Source: Flaccisagitta enflata
Taxonomy: Eukaryota > Chaetognatha > Sagittoidea > Aphragmophora
Length of the DNA: 64,000 nucleotides
Direction: 5' to 3'
NCBI GenBank assembly: GCA_965153355.1
Contig: OZ231126.1
Coordinates: forward strand, 91,078,001 to 91,142,000
Part shown: piece by piece, positions 46,396 through 59,361 of the stretch
Layout: the number at the start of each line of letters is the position of its first letter
How positions within the stretch are numbered: position 1 is the first letter of the stretch
Notes under the pieces: generated by a model
Told to the model about the DNA's origin: nothing
What the model saw: only the letters and a program-made list of their open reading frames with translations
The model's database searches: none
Program-made: the position numbers and the translations under genes

Positions 46396-46402
46396 AAAAG
46401 GA
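45580..46402 (+). repeat. A-rich purine tract, AAAAAG/AAAGAAA
   Basis: About 820 bp of almost pure A/G, strongly strand-asymmetric. Lies between the TAAAAA end of one A element and the start of another. All phenylalanine/lysine ORFs are artefacts. Confidence 0.97.
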
Positions 46403-46409
46403 AAACAAC

Positions 46410-46630
46410 AAAGAAACAAGACCGGATACACGGCTACCAAAGTCGCGTGCGGGTGGGCGGGGGCCTTATTTGAGGTCACTAGAACATTTGGGCAGGAGCA
46501 GTGAGGTCAAAGAAATAAAATCATAAAAAATAGTAAGTAGAGTCCCGTGCACGCGACAAAAAAGAAAACAACAAAAGAAAACCGACCAATCGATGGACAA
46601 AGCAGGGTGTACAGTCGCGTAGAATAAAAC
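46410..46630 (-). mobile_element. A-type hairpin element, partly rearranged
   Basis: CAAGACCGGATACACGG, AAGTCGCGTGCGGGTGGGCG, then GAGTCCCGTGCACGCGAC at 46540-46557 and a second remnant GACCAATCGATGGACAAAGC, AGTCGCGTAG at 46582-46622. Confidence 0.65.
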
Positions 46631-46880
46631 AAAACTTTAGCTCTTGTAGTTTTCCGGTTCAGTCGGTTCTTTCTACACTCAGTGCCCATACTAGGACCGA
46701 AACAGTTTGGATAAAACGCGCAAATTCAAAGAAAACAAGATACAGTCGCATTTGAGTTCATCAGAGTAAAATATACCAGACCACCCGACCAACGGACGGA
46801 TAAAGCGTGGTGTATATACACCGCTTTCAAATCGGACTGTCGCCAAAAGAACCTACATTACTCCATAACGATTCATAGTA

Positions 46881-47273
46881 CAGAGGGACTACTAATTTAG
46901 CATGCGGAGGCACATTTTTTAGCACCACCCCCTACAGCTCAAACCCATCAACCAATTTTTTCACTTGGAACTGCTCTGGATACCTTGGGGCAATACAAAT
47001 GGCGCCACCATGGCGATTTTTGAGTTTCCACTTTTAACCCCCCCCCCAAATGACCACCTTTTGCCCACCCCTAAACCACCCCCGAGAGCAAAAAAATCGC
47101 GAAATTAGGGGTGTTAAAAGTGGAAACTAAAAATTCGCCACGGTGGCGCCATTTGTATTGCCCCAAGGTATCCAGAGCAGTTCCAAGTGAAAAAATTGGT
47201 TGATGGATTTGAGCTGTAGGGGGTGGTGCTAAAACTTTATGTGTCTCCACATGTTAAATTAGTGGTCTGTCTG
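46881..47273. mobile_element. mariner-like foldback MITE (393 bp)
   Basis: Arms of about 150 bp (CTACTAATTTAGCATG.GGAG / CTCCACATGTTAAATTAG; TTGGAACTGCTCTGGATAC and inverse) flanked by TA at 46879-46880 and 47274-47275. CAGA termini. The centre has poly-C and CCCACCCCTAAACCACCCCC. Confidence 0.78.
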
Positions 47274-47275
47274 TA

Positions 47276-48440
47276 GTTAGTTTTTTAATCTTTTTTCCCC
47301 TGATTAAGTTTTGCTACAAGCAGATTGATCCACAGATTAAAAGATTCAAGCCTCCTACTTCAGATGAATAAATATTGCTAGTTTCATGTTGAAAGATTTC
47401 TTCCCAATGATTTTTTGCTTACTTTATTTCATGTAGTTGTCATTTCATTACAAATTGAGCTAAATCGCTGGGGTTGGTCTTGAAGTTGGGAGAATTTAAT
47501 GCACTGTATAATGTAAGCAAAGAATGGTCTAACTAGTTTCATTTTTGATCGATTTCCAGACAATTTTCAGAAAATTTCTCAAATTCTAAGGTTTTTGCAG
47601 TGTTTTGACTTCAAAATCAGTCATTACTGCTTCAAATTAGTCAAATCTCTTCGCGTTTCCATCGAAGCTACTTTAATTCCTCATAACCAACACTGTAAGA
47701 CCAATCTCATTGAAACAGAAGAGCACTGTGCTATTTTAACCTTGTTATCCCCATAAAATAAGACAATTTTCTGGCTGAAATCATCTCATTTTTGTCATGA
47801 AATTAGAGCCAATCTATCAACACTGGGGCCACAGAGAGCCGTGATGGGAAATAAGTAATGGACCCGACTATCTAAAACCTACTACAATAGTGCTTTTTTC
47901 CACTTCTACTAACCCTGTTTGGTTCATAACTGCAAAAAAAATCATTTCGAAATTGTGTTTAGTATATAAATAATGATAAAAACATTATGTAAAATACATA
48001 GAAAATATAGAGATTCACAAAAGTTCACCGGTTTTCTAGAGTTGCGCGTTTTGCGCATTGGCGGTAGCTCCTAATCCTCCGTAGTCGGGATGCGGAGCTA
48101 GATCTAATGCGCGCAATTGCGCTTTTGAGTTTAAGCTGAGAACGAGCTTGATTTCTTTTTACCCAATTATACAAATTAGCCTAAGAGATATTTGTTATTT
48201 CCTCTCTTTTATCAAGTATATTTTTGCCAAGCATAAACTGATGTCATTGGGTGAGCATAAATGCAATTAGAGCGCGCCTTTTCAAAGCTAATAGTGATTG
48301 GGGAGAAATTTCGCATCCTTTTCAGCCTTGAATATGTAAGGATCACTCATATGGAAATTAGCTTTGGGTTTTCCTGGAATTTCCTTGGGTTAATCGAGTT
48401 TTCCTACAGTACTTGTTTTAGACTTGTCTTAAAGTTGCCA
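47276..48440. other. Non-coding interval with a short hairpin
   Basis: 48041-48127 has an inverted pair (TTGCGCATT...TAGCTCC with GGAGCTA...AATGCGCGCAA). Otherwise no gene or element recognised. Confidence 0.4.
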
Positions 48441-48775
48441 ATGAGGAGTCCTTATATTGTCCTTGTGATGTCCTAGAAATGTCCTAGATTTGTCCTAGAG
48501 TTGTCCTCAAGTTGTCTTAAAAGTGTCCTAAAGTTGTCCAAAAGTTGTTCTATAACTCTCTCCGAGTTGTACTAGAGTTGTTTTTGTTATCATAGAGTTG
48601 TCCTAGTTGTCTTAGGAATGTTCAAGGAGTTGTCCTAAAGTTGTCAGAATTGTCCTTTAGTTTTTTTTAGTTGTCCTAGAGGTAGCCTTATTCGTTCTGA
48701 GGTTGTCCTAGATTTGTCCAAGAATTGTCTTAAAGTTATCCTCAAGTTGTCCAAGAGTTGTTCGGTTGCAATGCA
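48440..48775 (+). repeat. GTTGTCCTAGA-type array
   Basis: Degenerate 11-13 bp units GTTGTCCTA(G/A)A. Confidence 0.88.
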
Positions 48776-48804
48776 ACTTGCCCTATAGTAATCCTATAGT
48801 TTTT

Positions 48805-49382
48805 GGGCAGCGGCCCAAAGGGCCGATGTCCTGAAGGACATGGGGGGGGGGGTAATTTCCAGATGTCCATCCATACGTCCATATGTCCGTACGTCCGTAC
48901 GTCTGTCCATCCGTCCCCCCCACCAAAGCCTCTGAGCGTCATGTTCCCATTGAATAACATGGAAAATTGAAGAAATGCATAATTCCTATTAAATAACATG
49001 GAAAATTGATAAAGAACTAAAAAAAATATGAAATTCCCATTGAATCACATTGAAAATTTAATAGAAGTTAAAAAATGGGATATCCCTATTGAATAACATG
49101 GAAAATTGACAATCTTTTGAAAAAAATACAAAATTCAGATTGAATAACATGGAAAATTGACAATGAAATGGGAAAAAAATTCAATGTGCTCATTGAGTAA
49201 CAAGGAAAGTAGCCCCAAGCGCCTCAAATGTGCCTTCTCAGGATGTCTGGAAATTCACCCCTGTGTCCTACAGGACATCGGCCCTTTGGGGCCGCTGCCC
49301 TGCTCTCACTCCACTTTTGCAGCTAATCACTCTAAGCAGGGCATCGGGTTCCGCTGACCATGTGTGATCCTTGGATGACTAG
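48805..49382 (-). mobile_element. F-type element (F6) with a different core
   Basis: GGGCAGCGGCCCAAAGGGCC, then GTCCATACGTCCATATGTCC, an array of about 55-bp units (CCCATTGAATAACATGG, AAAATTGA; 48945-49190), then GGAAATTCACCCCTGTGTCC, GGGGCCGCTGCCC and outer end GGTTCCGCTGACCATG, GATCCTTGGATGACTAG. Ends match F5, but the core repeat is unrelated to the usual 20-mer. Confidence 0.82.
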
Positions 49383-50302
49383 TTCTAAAAATGTTCCAAT
49401 GGTTTTTGCATTGGCTGAGTTGTCCTGAAGTAGGTAGGTACTAAGGTGGTTTTAATGTTTTGCTTAGGCTATCAAGCATTTCTTAGGTTGTCCTTGAGTT
49501 TGGATGGTGGCTGGCTACCCCTACCCACCCATCCCCAACAATATTGTGACCTCGCATCACTTGTTCAGTGTTTCAAGTCCTATGCAAAGAAATTTGCATA
49601 AGGCAGTTTGAAATGTTTTCAAGAAAAAGAATACCAGATCTGCCTGCATTACTATGGAAAACAAAAGTAAGCAATTCCACTATTGTAACTTTAGCAAATA
49701 TTTTTTTTGACAACCCATGTAATTGTTTTGATAATGATTTTGTCATTCGTTTTGCCATGAAGAGAAGAAATAGGATTCTTTTATGGAAATGAACAAAAAA
49801 AAACCTGAAATTGGAGGTGGGAGGGGTAGGAGGCACATAAACACTTAGGAGGATTTGGTGGTCTGTGTAGGTGGCTTGAGCGGGATAAAGTGTCGTTAGG
49901 GGCTTATTTCCCATCAGGGTGGGATTTGGTGGTCTGTGGGGGCCTTATTCTTTTTTTTTATAAGAAAACTTATTCAAATTATCTACCGCAAAAAAAAAAA
50001 AAAAAAAAAAAGAATATAGTGGTTGTGTAAAGTATTTTATCAGTAACATAGGTTCTTTTCGCGACAGTCCAATTTAAAAGTGGTGTAGTCGCGTAGCACA
50101 CGACTAGGAATGTTGTCACTATATGATACTTTATACAAACGAGAATAAAATCACTGTACAGATAGACCGAAATCAGAGCTGACACTAAAGCATAGAGAAA
50201 CGCGTATATAAACCAAAGTTACCGAACACAACCGACGGACGGATGAAGTGTGGTGTATAGTCACGATATGATATGTTATATAAACGAGAATAAAATCATT
50301 GT
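49383..50302. other. Non-coding interval with C- and A-type remnants
   Basis: CCCACCCATCCCCAACAATA, TTGTGACCTCGCATCACTTG at 49524-49563 is a C-type end. AGTCGCGTAGCACACGACT at 50087-50105 is a lone hairpin. A poly-A run of about 20 lies at 49990. Confidence 0.5.
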
Positions 50303-51140
50303 CGAGAAAAAAGTTGAAGTCAGTCTTCGACTTTTTGACATATTCGAGAGAAACAGGGTTTTCATTTTCTTATGCGGAAGTTGTGAATCTCCACCGACCG
50401 ATTGCACCCTTGGATGAAATTGATAGGGTAAGTAAATTTGATAATTCTCTTTCATTTGGCGCCAAGCAGAATGCTCTAGGACAAATATTTTTTGCGCTAT
50501 GATTTTTTAAAGATTTATTTACGAAAAATTTGAATAGAATTTTTTTCGATTTTTTATGATTTTGTGTAGGATCAATAAAGGAGTGTATTGATGTTTACTT
50601 GAGCATGCAAATACAAAAAAACATGTTTATGAGCACAGCTGCTCATCTGTGAGGGCGTTTTGGAGCATTTTAGCTCATTTAGCTCACTTAGCTCAATCTA
50701 TTCTTTCTGATTTCAAATACGATAAATGAATAAATATTTTCTTACTTGTTTAAGCAAGCAAATAAAAAAAACATGTCAGTGAGCAGAGCTGCTCATCTGT
50801 GAGGGCGTTTTCAAATATTCTAGCTCATTTAGCTCATTTAGCTTGCACTTTTTGTCTGATTTTAAATAGGATAAATAAATTGATGTTTTGATTTAAGCAT
50901 GCAGATACAAGAAAGCATATCAGTGAGCAAAGCTGGTTGTCTGGTTGAATCATTTTGAATATTTTAGCTCATCTAGCTTTTTGCCTCAGTTCTATTTTTC
51001 TATGATTTTCATTGTAGTCACTACATACAATTGCATTTGATGTAACAAAAAACAATTTCAGTGACTGAAGATAAAAGCATGGTGAAAAGTGACCAATGCT
51101 TACGACTTTTTTCCTCACGGCGACAGCCGCCATTACTGGT
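50303..51140 (-). mobile_element. G-type element (G2), uninterrupted sister of G1
   Basis: CGAGAAAAAAGTTGAAGTC to CGACAGCCGCCATTACTGGT, colinear with 8088-9089 but without the A insert. Three GCTGCTCATCTG-containing units are conserved. Confidence 0.88.
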
Positions 51141-51360
51141 AAAGATAGACCGAGACTGAAGCATGGAGAAACGCGTAAACAAACCGGGCCGAAGTTACCG
51201 AATACAGATACATAGTTTAAAAGTTTTTTTCGAAGCTTATCCGGGAACCAACTGTGTGGATGAAGCTCAACGCTGTCGTTGACGTCGTTGAGCATTTGAA
51301 AGGATCATGTTGGGCACGAAATCGCATTGAAATCTTAAGGAAGGAAAAAGGAACAGAAAA

Positions 51361-51610
51361 CAAGGACGCTGACTCGGGGCCTCAGCCATGGACGGGTGGG
51401 CAGGAGCAGTAAAGCAAAAAAAACGCCCACATTTTGACGAGGTAACCGACCGACAGACTTACAGACCAACCGACCGACATGGCAACTTCTAAAGTCGCAT
51501 GTCCACGACTAAAAAGCAAGGCCGGGCATACGGGTTAAGACGGTGTCCTCAGACCTCTCCCTAGCTCTATCCCCCTTAGCCCTATCCTGAGCTTCATGTA
51601 ACCAATCCCA
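51361..51610 (-). mobile_element. A-type element followed head-to-tail by a 21-bp-array element
   Basis: CCATGGACGGGTGGGCAG, GACCGACAGAC core and hairpin AGTCGCATGTCCACGACT plus TAAAAA end at about 51513. CAAGGCCGGGCATACGGG starts directly afterwards, followed by inverted CCCTAGCTCTATCCCCCTTA units of the 21-bp array. Confidence 0.7.
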
Positions 51611-52340
51611 AGAGATTCAAATATTTGCTACGATTTTTGTCCGCGACGGAATATCATTCCAACACGGACTATAATTCAAGGCGGGTGGGTGTTGTCGTCG
51701 TCGTTGTTGTTGTCATTACGGATTTTAAAAAATGGATAACTTTTTTATGCTTTGACCGATTTGGTTCATATTTGGTGGGAAGTTGTACTAGAGTAAGGCG
51801 CTTTACATCCTATCCAATTTTGTGATCTGACCAACCCAACCGGCCCAACCAGCCTACCGGCTTAAAAGTGAAAAACATGCATAACTTTGGCATTTTTCAA
51901 CCTATTTGGTTGAAATTTGGTATGGAGTCTCTAAAGGGAAGGACTCAACATATGAATGTGATTTTTATGCATTTGAGTATGCTGACCGGCCAAACCGACC
52001 TACCACCCAACCAGCTTAAAAGTGATAAATTTGCATAACTTTGTCATTTTTCAACTAATTTCGTTGAAACTTGGTATGGAGTCCTAAATGGAAGAACTCA
52101 ACATATGCACACTATTTTTCCAAACCAGCCTACCACCCAACCACCCTAATAGCCTAAAAAAGAAAAACATGCATAATTTTGCCATTTTTCTATGGATTTG
52201 CATGAAACTTTGTATGGAGACTCTAAATGTAAGCAAACTTACAGGGTTAGCAATCTTTTGGTCATAGTGATCTTATGGAATTGGTGATCTTTAACCCCCT
52301 CCATCGCGGACCCAGATACTGTTCAGATTTTTCACTTGAG
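51611..52340. repeat. About three diverged 130-bp direct repeats
   Basis: ATGCATAACTTTGGCATTTTTC, GGTTGAAATTTGGTATGGAG and CAACCACCC/CAACCAGC blocks recur at about 51735, 51880, 52030 and 52165. No coding sequence. Confidence 0.75.
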
Positions 52341-52560
52341 CTCGACCGACGGACAGATTGACAGAGCCTTTCATAGGGGTGCGCCGGCGCGATTCGATTT
52401 TAGAAGACGCGTAACGGACGGACGGATGGTTGGACGGGCAGTTGGAAAGCAACACCCTCTTAAAGATATGCGGTGACGCAACTAGTAGGAAGTAAAAAAA
52501 GACCATCAGAAACACGATTTTGAGCGCTTTAAAGCGCGCCCGTCGGGAGAAAGACGAAAC
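52341..52560 (-). mobile_element. D/E-like hairpin remnants
   Basis: GACCGACGGACAGATTGACAG...GGGGTGCGCCGGCGCGATTC and GACGGACGGACGG...CACCCTCTTAAAGATATGCG, GTGACGCAACT are two decayed hairpin-side ends. Confidence 0.5.
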
Positions 52561-52575
52561 GTCATATTCCTCGCT

Positions 52576-52629
52576 CTCTTTCTCTCTCTCTCACTTCCGG
52601 TGGCTTAGGGCTTTAAACAGACCGGAGAA

Positions 52630-52685
<56 letters not shown>

Positions 52686-52794
52686 GTCACTAAAAAGACG
52701 ACGAGGACGAGGTTGACGCTGATGACGATAATGACGCCGACGATGACGATGACTTGACTGCTCGTATCGGAGTCACGGCAAAGAGAGAGAGAGA

Positions 52795-52878
<84 letters not shown>
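52576..52878 (+). repeat. (CT)n and (GA)n facing each other
   Basis: (CT)n at 52634-52683 and (GA)n at 52783-52878 are mutually complementary and separated by about 100 bp rich in GACGACGA/GATGACGAT, so the region can fold into a long hairpin. Confidence 0.93.
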
Positions 52879-52881
<3 letters not shown>

Positions 52882-52932
52882 TCAGCAATAAGAAAAAGAA
52901 ATGCCCGGGGTAAAAGAAGAGGGGCAAAAAAA

Positions 52933-54170
52933 AACAAGGCCAACACCTATAAGTCGCGTGCAGGACAAAAATAACTGAACTGACCTGACTCCTTATTGTA
53001 TCTTTTTATCGAAAATCAGACTTAAACGCAACCCAAAACAGACCAAAACCAGACTCAAACCAGACTCAAACCAGACTCAAACCAGACTCAAACCAGACTC
53101 AAACCAGAATTAAACCAGACCGAAAACAGACCTAAATCAGACATAAACCAGACATAAACCAGATTTAAGCCAGACTCAAACCAGAGTCAAACCAGACTAA
53201 ATCCAGACTCAAACCAGACTCAAATCAGACTCAAACCAGACTCAAACCAGACTCAAACCAGACTCAAACCAGACTCAAACCAGACTTAAACCAGACTTAA
53301 ACCAGGCTCAAACCAGGCTCAAACCAGGCTCAAACCCGGCTCAAACCAGAATCAAACCAGACTCAAACCAAACTCAAACCAGACTCAAACCAGACTCAAA
53401 CCAGACTCAAACCAGAATGAACCAAAACCAAAAACCAGACCAAACCAGACCAAAACCAGACCTAAATCAGACCAAAGACCAAAGATGACCAAAATGACCA
53501 AAATGACCAAAAACAACCGAAAACGACCAAAATAGACCAAAAATGACCAAAATGACCAAAAATGATCAAAAATGACCAAAAATGACCAAAAATGACCAAA
53601 AATGACCAAAATGACCAAAATGACCAAAAATGACCAAAAATGACCAAAAATGACCAAAAATGACCAAAATGACCAAAAATGACCAAAAATGACCAAAGAT
53701 GACCAAAAATGACCAAAAATGACCAAAATGACCAAAATGACCAAAAATGACCAAAAATGACCAAAAATGACCAAAATGACCAAAAATGACCAAAATGACC
53801 AAAATGACCAAAAATGACCAAAAATGACCAAAAATGACCAAGAATGACCAAAAATGACCAAAAATGACCAAAAATAATTAAAAATAATCAAAAATAATCA
53901 AAAATAATCAAAAATGACCAAAAATGACCAAAATGACCAAAATGACCAAAAATGACCAAAATGACCAAAATGACCAAAATGACCAAAACTGACCAAAAAT
54001 AACCAAAAATGACTAAAAGCAACCAATAATTCCCAAAAACAACAAAAAAATGACTCAAAATAACTCCAGACGACCCAAAAAGACGAAAAAAAGCAAAGTG
54101 TTACGGACGGACCGACCGACCGACGGACCGACGGAGCGGGTTGTAGAGTCGCGTGCACGCGACTAAAAAA
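52933..54170 (-). mobile_element. B-type hairpin element with two satellite blocks (B6)
   Basis: AACAAGGCCAACACCTATAA, AGTCGCGTGC (52952-52961), CAGACTCAAAC array (53035-53460), GACCAAAAAT array (53465-54055), GACCGACCGACCGACGG core, hairpin AGTCGCGTGCACGCGACT (54147-54164) and TAAAAA. Complete at both ends; the block order mirrors B2. Repeated FGHFWSFLVI-type ORFs are artefacts. Confidence 0.85.
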
Positions 54171-54284
54171 AAAAAAAAAAAAAAGAGAGAAGAAGAATCG
54201 TGATTTGTCGGACGTCGTTTGCAGCACTTCCATCAGTTTCATCACATGTCTCACATATCTCACTTGCATGCATCGCTCTTTTCA

Positions 54285-54466
54285 GTCTCTAAGAGGCTTC
54301 GTCGAGCGTCGGTCCCATTAATGCGTCGGTTTGTCGGTCACACTCGAGTCGGAGAATGTGAAAACGCGGCATAATGATGCCGAGACTGTGTTTGTATGTG
54401 TAGAGGGGGGTTGTGTGCCCCTGCCCACCCGTCCTCAACGATATTGAGACCCCGCGTCACTTGTTT
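54285..54466 (+). mobile_element. C-type element (hairpin lost)
   Basis: CTCTAAGAGGCTTCGTCG, GTCGGTTTGTCGGTCACACT, then CCCACCCGTCCTCAACGATA, TTGAGACCCCGCGTCACTTG. The TTTTTAGT hairpin is not preserved. Confidence 0.6.
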
Positions 54467-54578
54467 TTCTCTCTTTTAAACAGGCAAGCGTGCACTGTGC
54501 AACAGCTTTTAGAATAAAGGTTAATCATGTAGTAAAGGTTTTTTTTTTTTTTAGAATGAACCGCGCTTGTGCTATTTC

Positions 54579-55541
<963 letters not shown>

Positions 55542-55884
55542 TCAGTAATGACTAGTAAGAATGAAATGTATATCTTTTTACCAGTTTCGTATTTATCATA
55601 GCGTCTTTACCTTGAAATTGAAAGTCTACTTTAGCGGCTGTCTCATTGTACACTCATTACAATATCATGTTGTTATGATGTGAGTAGTGTCAGAACCAGC
55701 GGCGTATTTGAAGGGGCTTCCGCAGCTGCCGCGGCAGCTGTTCTGTATCGGACAGGATCGATGTCGGACAGACAGACAAAGGAAAGAAAAAGAAGAAGAA
55801 GAAGAAGAAGAAGAAGAAGAAGAAGAAGAAGAAGAAGAAGAAGAAGAAGAAGAAGAAGAAGAAAGAGGAGGATGAGAAAAAAAA

Positions 55885-55965
<81 letters not shown>

Positions 55966-56825
55966 TGGAGAAAGAGAGAGAGAGCGAAATATAAAGACAG
56001 AGCAGTATTCAACTTGTGTTGTTCGATAGGTCATGTGATTATTCATGCTATGCCATGGTCTGCACTTTTCGCTCTGATAGAATTCCTCTGTATCATTTTA
56101 CCATTGTTATTTTTGTTTTATTTGGATTCCCGCTTAAGATATTTCTGCTTAAATGTCCAAAGGAAAACGATTTCAGCTTCAGCCTCAGCTTCAGCTTCAG
56201 CTTCAGCCCAAAATGACGCTTTAAAAGTGAAAACTAAATTGCAGTCATTGCTCCAAGTGTGATGAGAATTCTATGAACTTATTTAGACAAATGTTGTACT
56301 AGGTAGTTCCACAATACACACTGCTGTACCAAGTTATGAAAGGTCATATTCAGTTATATTTAGTAATATAGTAGTACGTATGTATAGTTTTGAATATAAA
56401 TATATAATTATAAATAGTATTAATTTCTAGTAATATAGGTCGGACAGGAGCTTTGTCGGACATAGATTGGAGGCGGCAGCTGCTATAATCTTGGCTCAGA
56501 TACGCCGCTGGTCAGAACGATAGATCACTCGTTTGGAATGACGAAGTCGTTTACAATGGTGTTGGTTCGGAATTAAATGGGTTGTCTGGGAAGAACAAAA
56601 AGGAAATACTAGATATTTAAGGGGGAGGGAAAAGAAAACATACGAGAGAAGATAACAAATACTTGGGAAAATACGACAAAAGAACACAGGAAAGATAAAA
56701 AGTAAGATTATAAGATTGGGTCTCTGACGTAGTAGTGTGAGCATTAAGGACTTAATTTGCATAATGCAGTCGTGAGATAATCAGTTATACAGAGGGCAAA
56801 AATTCATTATCGGTCAATTGAAAAC
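55542..56825. other. Non-coding interval with (GAA)n(GA)n
   Basis: (GAA)n and (GA)n at 55789-55965, (CTTCAG)n at 56172-56208. GCAGCTGCCGCGGCAGCTG (55722-55740) is a palindrome. No gene recognised. Confidence 0.6.
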
Positions 56826-56951
56826 AAGGCCAAGTAGGCCAATAAGGTGCGACGTGTGGATCGTCGAACGAATACGTTTCCCGACCAACCAACCAACCGA
56901 CCAACCAACGGACACAGCCAGTTATAGAGGTGCTTTGTCGCACCTAAACTT
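56826..56951 (-). mobile_element. D-type hairpin element
   Basis: AACAAGGCCAAGTAGGCCAA, AGGTGCGAC (56845-56853), ACCAACCAACCAACCGACC core, hairpin AGGTGCTTTGTCGCACCT (56928-56945), TAAA. The subterminal 9-mer exactly complements the outer hairpin arm GTCGCACCT (56937-56945). Shortest complete copy. Confidence 0.85.
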
Positions 56952-57343
56952 TGAGTATCTATATACTGCTCTCAAAAAGTGTCAAGGATTATAGGGACAC
57001 TCAGCGTTTTACAAAGTAATCAGCCTAAGTTTGATTGTTGTAACATCAAAAAAAGAAGTTTTATTATGTGCTCGATATACACTTGAAAAATTGCATCAGG
57101 ATGTGATCGTATTCTTCTTCGCGAGGCAAACTATCTGATATAAGTACCAAAAGCGTGGTGTAGCCTGACGTTGGTGTTTTACTCGGTGACGCGATGTGCT
57201 AGAGCACAGTAAGTCAACCAAACTAATTGACATTGATTACTCATAGTGTAGATCGCTCCGAAGTCTGTCATGTCTCTCAACAGGGCCGTATGGCAAGGGG
57301 CCGCCGGGGCCGCCATGGCAGCCCCTTGTTGGAACTCACAACT

Positions 57344-57346
<3 letters not shown>

Positions 57347-57433
<87 letters not shown>
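57347..57433 (+). repeat. (GA)n microsatellite
   Basis: About 87 bp of pure GA. Confidence 0.98.
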
Positions 57434-57436
<3 letters not shown>

Positions 57437-57874
57437 ATGATTAAAGATTTTATTAACTGTTAGTATCGATACACTATATAGGTACCATAAAATTAACTAA
57501 AAAAGAAAAATTTCTTTTATTATTCAATTAACTGAAAATAAGTGAAAAAGGTTGTTGTTTGTTAATAGGTACCTATATGCTGTTAATTAACAGTCATTTT
57601 ACTGTGTTGATTAACATGATAATTTCATTGTTAATTAACACAAAAAAAAATATGGATCATTAACACCAAAATATTAAAAATCTGGATTTTTTGGTGCTAA
57701 TCAATGGGTATTTTTCAATGTTAATTAATAGGCAAATTGTAGTCTAAATTAACGCCAAAATTTTCTTAAAATTTACACCAGCTTTCTTGCAAGATTTTTA
57801 TGCTCAAATGAATCTATTTTAAATTACCCTGTTTTCTTTTTGTTGATTAAAAGTTAAAAGGTATTGTTCAGGCA

Positions 57875-57945
57875 TACAGATTGTGGAGAAGCGGGAAGCG
57901 CCGCTTCTCGGAAGCAGGGTGACAGAGTCGGAAGATCTTGCCCGA
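57875..57945 (+). pseudogene. Inverted partial copy of the 3.7-kb exon-like segment
   Basis: ATTGTGGAGAAGCGGGAAG, CGCCGCTTCTCGGAAGCAGG, GTGACAGAGTCGGAAGATCT matches the reverse complement of 3692-3760 with a few differences; flanks are unrelated. The homologous frame reads IVEKREAPLLGSRVTESEDL and then a stop. Confidence 0.6.
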
Positions 57946-58300
57946 TGACATTAGTAAAAAATGAAAAAAAAATGAAATGTTGTTTTAAAAGAGCATTTAT
58001 ACAGTTGGACAAATCATTTCTTCATTGGATCATCTTAAAAACGATGTTTTTTTTTCAAAAATCTATCATTTTTAAGATTGATATAATGAAAGTACACTTG
58101 AATTTTCCATATTAGACTGCATTCTGTTTGTCGGAATCTTGCGAGAAAAGCTTGGAAGAATATCTATATCTGATATTGTTAATTAACAACTTTTTGTGGT
58201 AAATTAACAAAGATTTTTGTTGTTATTTTATTTCATTTTTTACTATCAATTAACATTGCTTTTCTCTATGATTAGCAATTTTCTTTTCTCAATTATTAAT

Positions 58301-58516
58301 TTTTTAAGTCGCGTGCATGCAACTCTACACCCCGCTTTGTTGGTCGGTCGGTCGGCTGGTTGGTCGGTCGGCCACACTTTACTTTTTTTATAAATTTTAT
58401 TTCTTTAGGGTTTTTTAGGTCATATAATAGTAGAATATGTCATTCTAAGTCATTCTAAGTCATTCTAAGTGTAAGTCTCGCACGCGACTTATAGGTGTTG
58501 CCAACCGTGTTGGACT
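58301..58516 (+). mobile_element. B-type element, minimal core
   Basis: Start AAGTCGCGTGCATGCAACT, GGTCGGTCGGTCGG, only four ATTCTAAGTC units, then AAGTCTCGCACGCGACTTAT, AGGTGTTGCCAACCGTGTT. Shows the B plan with almost no satellite. Confidence 0.8.
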
Positions 58517-58550
58517 CATTTTGTTCTTTTGTAGTAGATTAATATGTTGG

Positions 58551-58755
58551 TTTTTAGTCGCATGCACGCGACTCTACAACCCGCTTTGTCGGTCGGTCGG
58601 TCAGTCCGTCGGTCCGTCCGTCGGTCCGTCACACTATACTTTTTTTGGTTTTTGCGGTTTTGGCCTCACTGCTCCTGCCCAAATGGTTTAGTGACCTCAA
58701 ATATGGCCCCTGCCCACCCGCACGCGACTTTGGTAGCCGTGTATCCGGCCTTGTT
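58551..58755 (+). mobile_element. A-type hairpin element (TGC subtype)
   Basis: Hairpin AGTCGCATGCACGCGACT (58556-58573), GGTCCGTCCGTCGG core, CACCC GCACGCGACT (58720-58729), terminus CCGTGTATCCGGCCTTGTT. Confidence 0.93.
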
Positions 58756-59361
58756 TTTGTTAAATTAACAGATTATCATTGTTAGTTAATAAGCCTGTTT
58801 CACCAATCATTTGAAATACTTTTTTCTTAGATTATTTATCATTTTTTAAAATTAAATCAGAAAAAAATTTTTCCTGATAATTAACATCTGTTTTTTTGTG
58901 TGTTTAATTGTGTTGACTGTTGAATTAACATGATTTTTATTGTTACATGAACAATGCTTCCTATTTAGATAAAAACTATTTTTGCAGTTTTTTGTTGTTA
59001 ATTAACAACGGACTGACCAACCAGCTTACTCGTGGAACAAAAAAAAATACCAAGAGGAGGAAAAACGCGATGTGAAGCTGCCACATTGGGAAAATCGTCT
59101 TTGAACAGTTTAATCTCAAATAAGAAATGCTACTCAACTGCATGGTACTTTTTCAGCTTACTTTTTCTCTCAAAGGTAACTACGGTAGGACCCCACCTCA
59201 TCGGTCCTATTGGGACTACAGCTTTTTCACCTTTATCTCAGGGTCACTTTTAAAGAGGTGAAATCACATTAGAAACTGTCATTTTGGACCTTAAAATGTT
59301 GACCTTTATTGATAGGGAACCAGTGGTTCTTCGGCTCCTTTTTTTTTCCTCTTTTTTTTAG

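Larger units (their letters stand above)
57480..59010 (+). repeat. Degenerate TTAATTAACA repeat field
   Basis: TTGTTAATTAACA-like units scattered at 57560-57740, 58170-58290 and 58755-59010, interrupted by an exon-like copy (57875-57945), a B element and an A element. No coding sequence of its own. Confidence 0.75.

Noticed and set aside
45156-46479. Minus-strand ORFs of up to 336 residues rich in Phe/Ser
   Set aside because: They translate an A/G-only tract and parts of A and F elements; low complexity only.
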